A program made the position numbers and the translations under genes. The notes beneath the pieces are model-generated. The model ran no database searches, had not been told where the DNA came from, and saw only the letters and a list, made by a program, of their open reading frames with translations. Shown piece after piece: positions 1 through 8,196 of a stretch of DNA of 64,000 nt (the first letter of the stretch is position 1; every line of letters starts with the position of its first letter). This DNA comes from Mesorhizobium sp. (lineage in GTDB: Bacteria > Pseudomonadota > Alphaproteobacteria > Rhizobiales > Rhizobiaceae). Location of the stretch: contig SAPZ01000005.1 of the NCBI GenBank assembly GCA_004020875.1, forward strand, positions 279,323-343,322. The letters are read 5' to 3'.

Positions 1-596
1 CGCGGCCCATAGGTGTTGAAAATACGCGCCACCCGGATATCGAGGCCGTAGGTTCTCGCATAATCGAAGAACAGCGTTTCGGCCGAGCGCTTGCCCTCGT
101 CGTAGCAGGCGCGCGGGCCGTGCGTGTTGACGTTACCGAAATAGCCTTCAGGCTGCGGATGCACCAGCGGATCGCCGTAGACCTCGGAGGTCGATGCCTG
201 GAATATCTTGGCGTTGTGGCGCCGGGCGAGTTCCAGAAGGTTGATCGCCCCGAGCACGCTGGTCTTGAACGTGTGGATCGGATCGGCCTGATAGTGAGGC
301 GGGGACGCCGGGCAGGCAAGGTTGTAGATCTCGTCGACGGCGAGATCCGTCGGCAAGGCATCGACAACGTCGTGGCTTATGCAGGTGAAGGCGGCGTCGC
401 CCGCGATGCCGGCTAGATTGTACCTTTTGCCGGTGTGGAAATTGTCCAGGGCGATGACTTCATAGCCGTCCGCAAGCAGTCGCTCACACAAATGAGAACC
501 CAGGAATCCTGCTCCGCCGGTGACCAGGGCCCGGCCGCGACCGATACCCTTTCGGCCCGACCGAACCGGTTTAAGAACTTTGATGAGCCTATTCAT
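1..596 (-). CDS. UDP-glucuronate decarboxylase (UDP-xylose synthase)-like NAD-dependent epimerase/dehydratase, 3' end outside window
   Basis: Only the N-terminal 198 residues are present; the gene runs off the left edge. It reads from ATG at 596 down to base 1 without a stop. The extended SDR hallmarks are visible: a Rossmann loop GGAGFLGSH near residue 27, [12 protein letters not shown], the catalytic Ser in STSEVYGDP, and the Tyr/Lys pair in YDEGKR. The NLACPASPP and [14 protein letters not shown] stretches are typical of UDP-glucuronate decarboxylases, which make UDP-xylose for surface polysaccharides. A family member of about 320-350 residues is expected, so roughly 40 percent is missing. 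There are about 25 basic residues before the Rossmann fold. The exact substrate is inferred from the family. Confidence 0.88.
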   Translation of the reverse strand, partial: MNRLIKVLKPVRSGRKGIGRGRALVTGGAGFLGSHLCERLLADGYEVIALDNFHTGKRYNLAGIAGDAAFTCISHDVVDALPTDLAVDEIYNLACPASPPHYQADPIHTFKTSVLGAINLLELARRHNAKIFQASTSEVYGDPLVHPQPEGYFGNVNTHGPRACYDEGKRSAETLFFDYARTYGLDIRVARIFNTYGP

Positions 597-1090
597 GGCA
601 ACCTCGTACGCACACACGCTACCGTTCCGGGACGGGCACTGCCCGACCAGGTCACAAAGGCGATTCTTCCGCATATGCAGAACCGCCTGCACTGATGTGC
701 GTAGTAATTTTCTGAGTTCGCGAGGCTGTTTGCTCGACGGCTTGTCTTCGCCGTCTAAGCGTCCCTTACGCCCCTAGATCGCGATCCACGAGTCGGTTGC
801 CACCACCGCAGACTGCTCGCCCAAATTGCACACCCAACACGTATAAAGATATACCGGTCGGCCGGGTAGTCAACTAAATTAGCGTTTCGTTAACCTCACG
901 CCTTTGCGATTGGTTAACCGCGTGGGGTTGCTTGCTGGCTCGCGAGCGGTGAGGCGCTGCCTTGGACCGTTTTTTGGCCGGTGCCGCATTCGTCGAATTG
1001 CGGAAGCATGTCGGAAGAAGCTTTGGGCGTCATCCCGCAAGCCTCGAAGCAACGCCGTCATGACGCCGGGTCGAGAATGCCTCACCGATT
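597..1090. other. Intergenic region without a supportable gene
   Basis: Between the epimerase start and the end of the small lipoprotein gene I see no convincing coding sequence. Open frames on both strands here are Arg-rich and lack ribosome binding sites or family features. A local AT-rich patch around 838-895 could hold promoter elements, but no clear -35/-10 pair is assigned. Confidence 0.5.
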
Positions 1091-1444
1091 CTAGATGTTC
1101 TCGGCGGCCGCCCCGGAACTTCTGGCGAAGCAATGCGACTGCTGTCCGAAGCCGCTTGGGCCGCAAACAAAAGCAGCGTGCCCAAGGTAAGGATTGGCGC
1201 TTACAACAGGAGCCGGGCGAGCCAGGTTACCTGTCTGGGCGGGCCGGCTCGGCTTCAGGTCGATCAACGCAGCGCTGCCGCTTTGCGATACGTTGAATGA
1301 GGTCGACTGACCGAAGTTGAAGTATTGGCAACCGGAAGTTGCCAGCAACGCGCCCGAAACAAAAAGACGGGGCAGGGCCTTGATCGGCATCAGAAAATTG
1401 TTGTTGGGGCAGGGCCGGCTTAGGCCTCGATAAGCCATCAGCAT
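1091..1444 (-). CDS. Small exported lipoprotein-like hypothetical protein
   Basis: A 117-codon frame. From residue 19 it encodes a lipoprotein-like signal (MPIKALPRLFVSGALLATSGC) with a Cys after SG, then a short Ser/Ala-rich mature region ending with two Cys in a FVCGPSGFGQQSHC block. That block looks like a conserved rhizobial exported protein, but I cannot name a family. The start at 1444 has a good Shine-Dalgarno (GAGGGG, spacing 9). ATG 1390 would give a more conventional signal peptide but has no clear ribosome binding site. Function unknown. Confidence 0.55.
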   Translation of the reverse strand: MLMAYRGLSRPCPNNNFLMPIKALPRLFVSGALLATSGCQYFNFGQSTSFNVSQSGSAALIDLKPSRPAQTGNLARPAPVVSANPYLGHAAFVCGPSGFGQQSHCFARSSGAAAENI

Positions 1445-1656
1445 GAAGCAAATCCCCTCAAGCGCGTGGCGCTTATGTTCGAATCATGATCAGCCGCCCG
1501 CCCAAGCTCATTATGGCAAACCTGGTTAATTTAGCGATAGCTGTTTTGGAGCTTCGGCGGATTTTTCTGTCGCCGCAAGAGGGCGAGACGGCTTACGGCC
1601 GGACATCCCGCTGCCCCGCGTGACGATGGACAAGTGGGGCGGCAGAGCGTGGCCAA

Positions 1657-1688
1657 CAAAATGGCCCGCATCGTTGCGGGCCATTTTG
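1657..1688 (-). terminator. Rho-independent-type hairpin downstream of the CMD-like gene
   Basis: A perfect 14-bp inverted repeat (1657-1670 with 1675-1688) around a TCGT loop. The stem ends in an AAAA/TTTT run, so it could end transcription from either side. It lies just beyond the stop of the minus-strand CMD-like gene at 1717. Confidence 0.8.
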
Positions 1689-1716
1689 TGACCTTCGGGC
1701 ACCTTGTGCCTGAACC

Positions 1717-2189
1717 TTACTCTCCGCCCATCTCCTTCTTGAACTGGTCGAAGTCGACCTGCATACCGTTGAAGATCGTGCTCCAGTGGCGCGTCAGCGC
1801 TGCCATTGCGACGGCTTCCTGGATCTCCTCATTGGTGGCGCCGGCGCGCTTGGCGTTCTCGGTGTCCGACCAAATGCAGTAGCTGCAGGGGATCTGCGCC
1901 GCGACCGCCAACGAGATCAGCGACTTCTCCTTGGGCGTCAGAACCGTCTTGTCGCTGAGCTCGATGGCCTTGACCTCGGCCCACGCGCCGGGCAGACCGG
2001 CTTTCGGGAACTGTTTGACGAAGCTCGGCACGCCGCCCATCGTCGACTGGATGTCCTTCAGCGCCGCGTCGTAATCATCGGCCCGGCAGGCGCGGAAGCG
2101 AACGCCGCGGCAGACACGCCGGCGACGGCGATGAGCGAGGCGGAACGAAGGCAGGAATGCACGGCTGAGACGATGCGAATGACTGACAT
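1717..2189 (-). pseudogene. Exported carboxymuconolactone decarboxylase (AhpD-like) family protein, apparent frameshift
   Basis: The 5' part begins at ATG 2189 with a strong ribosome binding site (AGAGGAG) and encodes a signal peptide (MSVIRIVSAVHSCLRSASL..., then VSAAAFASA). That frame stops soon after. The mature domain continues in the -1 frame from about 2090 (ADDYDAALKDIQSTMGG) to the stop at 1717. It contains the CMD core CSYCIWSDTENAKRAGATNEE. The usual CxxCxxxH motif reads CSYCIWSD, with Asp in the His position. Joining the frames needs one missing base in about 2070-2110. The alternative is a cytoplasmic product, but the second frame has no good start. It is divergent from a TetR gene, which probably represses it. 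Real mutation or sequence error cannot be separated here. Confidence 0.7.
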
Positions 2190-2209
2190 GATGTTCTCCT
2201 CTGGTTTTT

Positions 2210-2260
2210 GTTAGCCTTACGATGTAAGGTATGCTAACGATGAACCTTACAGTGTAAGTT
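2210..2260. promoter_or_regulatory. Two TetR-operator-like palindromes between divergent genes
   Basis: Two copies of the same inverted repeat: CCTTAC-GAT-GTAAGG at 2215-2229 and CCTTAC-AGT-GTAAGt at 2245-2259, 30 bp apart. The first is flanked by a second inverted pair, GTTAGC (2210-2215) and GCTAAC (2233-2238). They sit between the TetR gene and the CMD-like gene, the classical place for autorepression and control of the divergent gene. Binding is inferred. Confidence 0.7.
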
Positions 2261-2273
2261 GTCAAGCGCCGCC

Positions 2274-2939
2274 ATGGATGCACCGAGCAAAAAAAAGCGA
2301 CCCCGCGGAAAGCTTTCCCGCGAGATGATCGAGGACGCCGCCTTCGAGGTGATCGAGCGGGAAGGGCTGTCCGGCTTTTCGATGCGCAAGCTCGCCGCCA
2401 GGCTCGGCTGCGAGGCAATGAGCATCTATCACCACTTCCCCTCGCAGGCGCATCTCTACGAGGCGCTGGTCGACCGCCAGATGAGCAGGCTCGTCATTCC
2501 CGACGACAGCCTGCCCTGGCGCGAACGAGCGCGCATCGGCATGCAGGAGTTCCGCCGTGTCGCGACCGAGCACCCGGCCTTCGCGCCCTTCATCGTCGTC
2601 TACCGCATGAACTCGCCGCCCTGCCTTGCCAAGCTCAACGCCATTATCGGCCTGTTCGAAGATGGCGGCTTCGGGCCCGAGCTCAGCGCCCGCCTGTTCC
2701 GCGCCGCCGGCTATTATCTGATGGGCGCGATCCTCGACGAGACAGCCGGCTACGCCAAGGGACCTTCGGCCGTCACCACGGTCAGCGACGAGGAACTGGC
2801 GCGCGACTATCCGAGCGTTGTGAAGGCCGGGGCCTATTTTGGCAGCGCCGGCTTCGACAAGACATTCGAGCTTGGCCTGGAAATGTTTCTGGACGAGATG
2901 GAGCGGGTCCGCGAAGCTGCCCGCGACGAAAACCGCTAG
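2274..2939 (+). CDS. TetR/AcrR family transcriptional regulator
   Basis: A 221-residue repressor-type protein. After a Lys-rich tail (SKKKRPRGK), the N-terminal helix-turn-helix is typical of TetR: MIEDAAFEVIEREGLSGFSMRKLAARLG, then SIYHHFPSQAHLYEAL. The C-terminal ligand domain is not specific. I place the start at ATG 2274; a TTG at 2259 would overlap the second palindrome. It is divergent from the exported CMD-like gene with two palindromes between, so it probably represses itself and that gene. The ligand is unknown. Confidence 0.88.
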   Translation: MDAPSKKKRPRGKLSREMIEDAAFEVIEREGLSGFSMRKLAARLGCEAMSIYHHFPSQAHLYEALVDRQMSRLVIPDDSLPWRERARIGMQEFRRVATEHPAFAPFIVVYRMNSPPCLAKLNAIIGLFEDGGFGPELSARLFRAAGYYLMGAILDETAGYAKGPSAVTTVSDEELARDYPSVVKAGAYFGSAGFDKTFELGLEMFLDEMERVREAARDENR

Positions 2940-2985
2940 TAAGAAGGGCGGCAGCCGCCGACCAAGAAAACAGCCATGGGTTTGA

Positions 2986-3612
2986 ATGCGCTTCCTCTCC
3001 GTCCTTCTTCTCATCGCCGGCGCCGCCATCGGCATCTTCTATCCCTGGGCGATGAGCAACTTTTCCGGCCATGCGATCGGCACTTATCGCGCCTATGAGG
3101 GCGGCCGTTTCCGGCCGGTAACCGTGCAGCTCGAGGCAAGCGATGCGCCGGTTCGGGTGCTGGTCGACCTGACTGCGCGGGCCGAGCGGGTCGCCGGCCA
3201 GCAGCGCACGGTGCTGACGCTGACCGCGGCGAGCGGCGGCCGTACGGCGCTGGCCTCGGCGCTCTCCTTCAACCACACTGACAATCCACGCCAAGCCAGC
3301 CCGCAACTGCCCGACAAGATTTTTCGCGATGAGGCCGGCGTTATCGACAGGGTCACGCCCGGTCCTTACCTCTTCACCGTCGGCCCCGGCGATGCCGACG
3401 GCATCGACATGCGCGCGGTCGATCTCGTCCTGCGCGCCGGCACCGGCTCGATCGACGAACGCGCGCAGCCGGCCGGCTATGCGCTGATGGGTATTGGCGT
3501 TGCCGGATTCGTGCTGTCGCTGGTCTTCGGCCGCCGCGGCGGAGGCCATCCGCAAAATCCCAATTCGCAGCCGCCACCGCCGCGCTGGGGCCGCGGCGGT
3601 GCGCCGAGGTGA
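2986..3612 (+). CDS. Hypothetical membrane-anchored protein with two terminal transmembrane segments
   Basis: 208 residues. Hydrophobic segments lie at about residues 3-20 (FLSVLLLIAGAAIGIFYPWA) and 160-178 (YALMGIGVAGFVLSLVF). The roughly 140-residue domain between them is probably periplasmic. The tail is Pro/Gly/Arg-rich and low in complexity. No enzyme motif is seen and I do not recognise the family. It ends 7 bases before rlmJ in the same direction, so the two are likely cotranscribed. Confidence 0.7.
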   Translation: MRFLSVLLLIAGAAIGIFYPWAMSNFSGHAIGTYRAYEGGRFRPVTVQLEASDAPVRVLVDLTARAERVAGQQRTVLTLTAASGGRTALASALSFNHTDNPRQASPQLPDKIFRDEAGVIDRVTPGPYLFTVGPGDADGIDMRAVDLVLRAGTGSIDERAQPAGYALMGIGVAGFVLSLVFGRRGGGHPQNPNSQPPPPRWGRGGAPR

Positions 3613-3619
3613 AGTCCTC

Positions 3620-4468
3620 ATGAATTATCGCCACGCCTACCACGCCGGCAATTTCGCCGATGTCGTCAAGCATGCGGTGCTTGCGCGTCTCGTCGAGTAC
3701 CTCAAGCAGAAGGACAAGGCCTTCCGAGTCATCGACACCCATGCCGGCATTGGCCGCTATGACCTTGCCTCGGTCGAGGCCGGCAAGACCGGCGAGTGGC
3801 AGGGTGGCATCGGCCGGCTCACCGAGGCTACGCTCGAACCACAGGCGGCGGCGCTGCTCCAGCCCTATCTGGAAGCGGTGCGCGCGCAAAATCCCGAGGG
3901 CGGCCTCAAGCATTATCCCGGCTCGCCGCTGATCGTTCGCCATCTCCTGCGCAACCAGGACCGGCTGACGGCGATCGAGCTGCACCCTGAGGATGCCGCG
4001 CGGCTCAAGTCGGTTTTCGAGGGCGATTTCCAGGCAAGGGTGATCGAGCTCGACGGCTGGCTGGCGCTGGGCGCGCAACTGCCGCCGAAGGAAAAGCGCG
4101 GCCTTGTGCTCATCGATCCTCCCTTCGAGGAGGAGGGCGAGTTCTCCCGGCTCATCGAGGGGCTTCGCAAGGCGCACCGGCGCTGGCCGGGCGGCATTTA
4201 CGCGCTCTGGTATCCGATCAAGGATCGCAGGGCGGTGACAGCCTTCCGCGCGGCGCTAAAGGAGGCAGGCATTCCAAAGCTGCTCGACGTTGCCCTCGAG
4301 ATACGGCCCGGCTCGGACGAGCCCAGCCTGGACGGCAGCGGACTGGTAGTGGTCAATCCGCCCTATACGCTGGAAGGCGAATTGAAGGTCCTGTTGCCCG
4401 CCCTGCACAAGGTGCTCGCCGTCCGGCAGCCGTCGCGCTGGACCTCTGATTGGCTTGCGGGCGAATAG
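3620..4468 (+). CDS. rlmJ: 23S rRNA (adenine(2030)-N6)-methyltransferase
   Basis: 282 residues, close to E. coli RlmJ (280). It begins with the diagnostic MNYRHAYHAGNFADVVKH, followed by a SAM-binding region (VIDTHAGIGRYDL) and the amino-methyltransferase motif DPPFEEEGEF, the DPPF/Y active site of N6-adenine methylases. The enzyme methylates A2030 of 23S rRNA. ATG 3620 is chosen because it gives the conserved N terminus and has GAGGTGAAG upstream, overlapping the end of the previous gene; the longer open frame upstream is not conserved in type. Confidence 0.95.
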   Translation: MNYRHAYHAGNFADVVKHAVLARLVEYLKQKDKAFRVIDTHAGIGRYDLASVEAGKTGEWQGGIGRLTEATLEPQAAALLQPYLEAVRAQNPEGGLKHYPGSPLIVRHLLRNQDRLTAIELHPEDAARLKSVFEGDFQARVIELDGWLALGAQLPPKEKRGLVLIDPPFEEEGEFSRLIEGLRKAHRRWPGGIYALWYPIKDRRAVTAFRAALKEAGIPKLLDVALEIRPGSDEPSLDGSGLVVVNPPYTLEGELKVLLPALHKVLAVRQPSRWTSDWLAGE

Positions 4469-4482
4469 GCGCCTGCGTTTCC

Positions 4483-5238
4483 TTACGCCAGCGCCGAGGG
4501 TGTCACGCCGGTCAGCCGCCTGCTTTCGCGGATCAGATGCGCCTGGTCGGCATAGCCGGCCTCGATGGCGAGCAGCGCGGTCGAAGATTCGCCCTGCTGC
4601 CGCTGCATGCGCCGGAACCGGTGGAAGCGCAGGATGCGGTCGAGCGTCTTAGGGCCATAGCCGAAAGCGTCCTCGAAGCGCCGGCGCAGCGTCCGCTCGC
4701 TCATATGCAACTGGCGTTGCAGGAACGGAACCAGCGGCGTTTCCGGCGGCAAACCTTCGTCGATGACGTCGAAGGCCCGGCTCATCTGCGGGTCAAGCAC
4801 TTCGCGGCCTTCCGTGCGCGCGCCGATCGTCTCCTCCAGGCGCCGAACCAGATCGGTGAGGTTGGGCGTCGCTCTGATGCTGTCTGAAAGCTCGCGGCTG
4901 CGCGTGCCCCACAATTCCCCGAGGTCAAGTCGTCCGCCCACGATTTCGCTGGCCGGCACGCCTAGCCAGCCCGCCGCCGCGCCCGCCCGGAAGCGGAAGC
5001 CGACGATCACCGCGCCGGCCGGCGGCGTCTCGATCTGCGGCTCCTTGTCCGGCCCCGCAATGCGGAAACGGCCATCGATCCATTGCAGATCGATCGTCGC
5101 GTCCGGCGTGATGACGATGGGTGGAACGCCGCGTTCGTCCATGCGATGGACCCAGACAGCGGAGAAGGTCTCAGCCAACCCGCCGGCAACAGGCCGCTCG
5201 CGAAAGAAGCCGGTGGTCTGCGCCAGGACCGGTCTCAT
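4483..5238 (-). CDS. AraC family transcriptional regulator
   Basis: 251 residues from ATG 5238, which follows a strong GGAGAAGAG. The C terminus carries the AraC double helix-turn-helix: MSERTLRRRFEDAFGYGPKT, then AIEAGYADQAHLIRESRRLTG near the end. The N-terminal region (ERPVAGGLAETFSAVWVHRM, DLQWIDGRFRIAGPD) resembles the N-terminal sensor domain often found in this AraC subgroup. It is divergent from the VOC gene at 5409, a likely target. A longer in-frame start at 5325 lacks a ribosome binding site. Confidence 0.87.
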   Translation of the reverse strand: MRPVLAQTTGFFRERPVAGGLAETFSAVWVHRMDERGVPPIVITPDATIDLQWIDGRFRIAGPDKEPQIETPPAGAVIVGFRFRAGAAAGWLGVPASEIVGGRLDLGELWGTRSRELSDSIRATPNLTDLVRRLEETIGARTEGREVLDPQMSRAFDVIDEGLPPETPLVPFLQRQLHMSERTLRRRFEDAFGYGPKTLDRILRFHRFRRMQRQQGESSTALLAIEAGYADQAHLIRESRRLTGVTPSALA

Positions 5239-5408
5239 CTCTTCTCCGATCTGCTCCGGCGGGGTTGCCGGATCGGTGCGACGGTCGTTTTGGCCGAAAT
5301 GTTCAAGGCCGGCCACGTCATCCATGGCAAAACGGATGGAACTTCACGGCGCTCACACGCCCGCATCCGTTGCGACTGTGGTCACGAATATAGAAAGGAG
5401 TGAGAGAA

Positions 5409-5831
5409 ATGAAAGCTCGCATCACCGTATTGACGCTCGGCGTCGACGATCTGGAAGCCTCGCTCAAATTCTATCGCGACGGTCTCGGCCTGCCGACCGA
5501 GGGCATCATCGGCCGCGAATTCGAGCATGGTGCCGTCGCCTTCTTCAATGTCGCCGGCGGCTTGAAGTTCGCCATCTACGAGCGTGCCAGCATCGCCTGG
5601 GATGCCACCGTGCCGCAAAGCGGCCGCAGCCCGACCGAATTGACCATCGGACACAATGTCGGCAGCGAGGCCGAGGTCGACGCGGTGATGGCAGAGGCCG
5701 TCAAGGCCGGCGCGCGTGTGGTCAAGCCGGCGCAAAAGACCTTCTGGGGCGGCTATGCCGGCTACTTCCAGGATCCCGACGATCACCTGTGGGAGGTCGT
5801 CTACAACCCGGCCTTCATCCCCGAGGACTGA
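5409..5831 (+). CDS. VOC (glyoxalase/bleomycin-resistance) family protein
   Basis: 140 residues forming one vicinal-oxygen-chelate domain: MKARITVLTLGVDDLEASLK at the start, FYRDGLGLP, then GGYAGYFQDPDDHLWEVVYNP at the end. The C-terminal Glu in WEV is the usual metal ligand. Such proteins act as glyoxalase-like enzymes or bind small molecules; the substrate cannot be told. ATG 5409 has AAGGAG eight bases upstream. It is divergent from the AraC regulator and followed by the DoxX gene in the same direction. Confidence 0.88.
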   Translation: MKARITVLTLGVDDLEASLKFYRDGLGLPTEGIIGREFEHGAVAFFNVAGGLKFAIYERASIAWDATVPQSGRSPTELTIGHNVGSEAEVDAVMAEAVKAGARVVKPAQKTFWGGYAGYFQDPDDHLWEVVYNPAFIPED

Positions 5832-5865
5832 GCGAGGCGAAGTAGATCTTCGAGGGGAGGTCGCC

Positions 5866-6228
5866 ATGCCTGCTCAAACCATTCAAGCGCTTGGCGCTCT
5901 CCTCATCGGCGGTGTGTTCGTCTTCGCCGGCATCGAGCATGTCCTCAAATTCGGGGCGATGCGCGACTATCTGGCCGCGCAGAAATTTCCGGCTCCGGCC
6001 TTGATGCTGGCCGCTGGTTCGGGGGTCGAGATCGTTGCCGGTTTCCTGCTTGCTGTTGGCATGGCCCGGCCCTTCGCCGCCGCCGCGCTGGTCATCTTCA
6101 CTATGGCGACGAACCTCACGCTGCTGCGTTTCTAGGCGAGCGCGGAGCCGGAGCGCCAGGCGCTGCGCAATGCGTTCCTGATCAACATTGTCGTCATAGG
6201 CGGGCTGCTGCTTGCCGGCACTCACTGA
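5866..6228 (+). pseudogene. DoxX family membrane protein interrupted by an in-frame TAG
   Basis: ATG 5866 has a strong GGGGAGG upstream. The first 89 codons encode a DoxX-like protein with membrane segments (ALGALLIGGVFVFAGIEHVLKF; ALMLAAGSGVEIVAGFLLAVG; AAAALVIFTMATNLTLLRF). Codon 90 is TAG (6133-6135). The same frame then continues with a believable C terminus, including a last membrane helix (NAFLINIVVIGGLLLAGTH), to a TGA at 6226. Homologues usually have a Trp near this place, so a TGG-to-TAG change is the simplest reading. Truncation removes the last transmembrane segment. Downstream of the VOC gene and probably cotranscribed. Confidence 0.75.
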
Positions 6229-6338
6229 TCAAACGGCAGATCCGGAACGAAGCTTTACGGAAACCATTGTTTTCGCGACCGCTTGACCGCCGCCAAGCGA
6301 ATCCGCACAGTGCGTGCAACCGATCTTGAGAGGCTGTC

Positions 6339-6791
6339 ATGACTCGCTTCGCCCATTCCGCCCTTGCCGCGCTGGTTGCGCTGTCCACTCCCTTTGCCGC
6401 TCCGCTTGGCTTCACCCAGGCGGCGCAGGCCGCCGACCTTTCCGTCTACAGCGGCGACGATGGCAGCGTCTGCGGTGAGGCATGGGTGCTGAGCAGGATT
6501 ACCGACCGCTTCTCCTATCAGGTGCATCACGTGCCGCATCTGCCGGATGTGGCGATCACCGATTTCCGCAACATCCGCCAGCATCGCTATGAGCCGGCGA
6601 GCGACGAATGGCCGATCGGCCGCCACTATTGCCGCGCCACCGTCAACCTGTCCGACGGTCGCGACCGCTCGATCTTCTATCTGATCGAGGAAGGCCAGGG
6701 CTTCGCCTCGATCGGCGACAATGTCGAGTTCTGCGTCTCGGGCTTCGACCGCTGGCTGGTCTATAACGGCCGCTGCCGCGTGCTGCGGTAG
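6339..6791 (+). CDS. Exported hypothetical protein
   Basis: 150 residues with a clear Sec signal peptide (hydrophobic core ALAALVALSTPFAAPLGF, cleavage probably after QAAQAA). The mature part has four Cys (VCGEAW, YCRATV, FCVSGF, GRCRVL), suggesting two disulfides in the periplasm. No domain is recognised. It stands alone, with a repeat element directly behind it. Confidence 0.75.
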   Translation: MTRFAHSALAALVALSTPFAAPLGFTQAAQAADLSVYSGDDGSVCGEAWVLSRITDRFSYQVHHVPHLPDVAITDFRNIRQHRYEPASDEWPIGRHYCRATVNLSDGRDRSIFYLIEEGQGFASIGDNVEFCVSGFDRWLVYNGRCRVLR

Positions 6792-6794
6792 GCT

Positions 6795-6928
6795 GTGTCG
6801 ATATTCAGGTGATGCCGGCCTGCGAATGCAGGCGTCCTGCGCTTCCGGTGCTCACGTACGTTGAGTACGCTCCGCTCCGGTTCTCGGGCACCGTCATTCT
6901 CGACTCGGCCTGACCTGAATCTCGACAC
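6795..6928. repeat. 134-bp palindromic intergenic element
   Basis: Bounded by imperfect 16-bp inverted repeats: GTGTCGATATTCAGGT at 6795-6810 and ACCTGAATCTCGACAC at 6913-6928 (15 of 16 match). The inside holds further partly pairing blocks (CACGTACGTTGAGTACG near the middle). This is the size and shape of a dispersed non-coding repeat between convergent genes. No second copy occurs in this window. Confidence 0.6.
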
Positions 6929-6945
6929 ACCCGGCACTTCCCTTC

Positions 6946-8196
6946 CTAGGTCAAGTTCAAGCTAGCCCGCGCAAGCAACAGCGCGCGTTCCCGCTCATTT
7001 CCGGTCAGCTCGGCGGCGCGGCGGAATTCGGCGCGGGCTTGGTCCATCCGTCCGAGCTTCGCCAGAAGATCGCCGCGCGCCGTGGGCAACAGATGCGTAT
7101 CCTTGAGCCGCGGTTCGTCCCGCAGCGCGTCGGCGATGGCCAGCCCTTGCTCCGGCCCGAAGGCCATGCCGACCGCGACCGCTCTGTTGACCTCGACGAT
7201 GGGCGAGGGCGCGGCCAGCGCCAGCGCCTGGTAGTAGGCGGCGATGGCGATCCAGTCGGTGTCGGCCGCGCTTACCGCGCGGGCGTGGCAGGCGGCGATC
7301 ATCGCCTGCAACTGATAGGGACCGGGTGTCGGCGTCAGCGCCATTGCGCGTGCCAGCCCGTCAAGGCCGCGCCGGATCAGCGACCAGTCCCAGCGGCCGC
7401 GGTCCTGGTCGAGCAAAAGGATCGGATTGCCGGCGCCGTCGATGCGGGCGCCGAAGCGCGAGGCGCTGAGCTCCATCAGGGATAGCAGTGCGATCGCCTC
7501 GGGCTGCTCAGGCATCAGCCCCGCGAGCACGCGGCCGAGGCGCATCGCCTCGTTGCCGAGATCAACGCGCAGCCAGTCCGGACCGGAGGAAGCGACATAG
7601 CCTTCGTTGAAGACCAGGTAGATCACTTCCAGCACGGCGCCCAGGCGCTCGTTCCGCTCTTGCCCGTGCGGCGTCTCGAAGGCGATGCCGGCGTCGCGCA
7701 GCGTTCGCTTGGCGCGCACGATGCGCTGGGCAACGGTTGCTTCGGGCACCAGGAAGGCGCGCGCGATCTCGGTCGTGGTCAGCCCGCCCAGCATCCGCAG
7801 GACAAGTGCGGCGCGCTGTTCGGCCGGCAGCGCGGGATGACAGGCGGTGAAGATCAGCCGCAGCAGGTCGTCGGCGATATCCTCGTCGAGCGCAGCCTCG
7901 ATGTCGGGCCTCTCGCGCTCCACCTCGGCAAGATCGATCGCCAGCTCGCGGTGCTTGCTGTCGAGCATAACCGTGCGACGCAGGCGGTCGAGCGCCCGGT
8001 TGGTGGCGACCCGGGTCAGCCAGGCGGCCGGGTTGTCTGGAATGCCGTCGAGCGGCCAGCGTTCCAGCGCCGCCACGAAAGCATCCTGGACCACCTCTTC
8101 GGCCAGCCCGACATCGCGCAGGGTGCGGATGAGCCTGGCGGCGAGCTTCGGCTGCTCGATCCGCCAGACCGCTTCGACGATCGCGGCTGCGGTCAA
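6946..8196 (-). CDS. ECF-type RNA polymerase sigma factor with C-terminal TPR-like extension (SigJ/ECF42-like, DUF6596)
   Basis: 416 residues. Sigma region 2 is near the N terminus (DVGLAEEVVQDAFVAALERWP, NPAAWLTRVATNRALDRLRR). Region 4 follows (LPAEQRAALVLRMLGGLTTTEIARAFLVPEATVAQRIVRAKR). The roughly 230-residue C-terminal part (YLVFNEGY, YYQALALAAPSPIVEVNRAVA) is the extension found in ECF42-type sigmas. The TTG start at 8196 overlaps the TGA of the upstream YCII gene, which indicates translational coupling. In this group the sigma factor usually controls its DGPF/YCII partner, and no anti-sigma factor is expected. Confidence 0.92.
   Translation of the reverse strand: MTAAAIVEAVWRIEQPKLAARLIRTLRDVGLAEEVVQDAFVAALERWPLDGIPDNPAAWLTRVATNRALDRLRRTVMLDSKHRELAIDLAEVERERPDIEAALDEDIADDLLRLIFTACHPALPAEQRAALVLRMLGGLTTTEIARAFLVPEATVAQRIVRAKRTLRDAGIAFETPHGQERNERLGAVLEVIYLVFNEGYVASSGPDWLRVDLGNEAMRLGRVLAGLMPEQPEAIALLSLMELSASRFGARIDGAGNPILLLDQDRGRWDWSLIRRGLDGLARAMALTPTPGPYQLQAMIAACHARAVSAADTDWIAIAAYYQALALAAPSPIVEVNRAVAVGMAFGPEQGLAIADALRDEPRLKDTHLLPTARGDLLAKLGRMDQARAEFRRAAELTGNERERALLLARASLNLT

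Noticed and set aside
879-1296. Overlapping Arg-rich frames on both strands
   Set aside because: No ribosome binding sites, no family features, and mutually overlapping; treated as non-coding.
2070-2110. Programmed ribosomal frameshift in the CMD-like gene
   Set aside because: No slippery heptamer or following hairpin is apparent; a base loss or sequence error is simpler.
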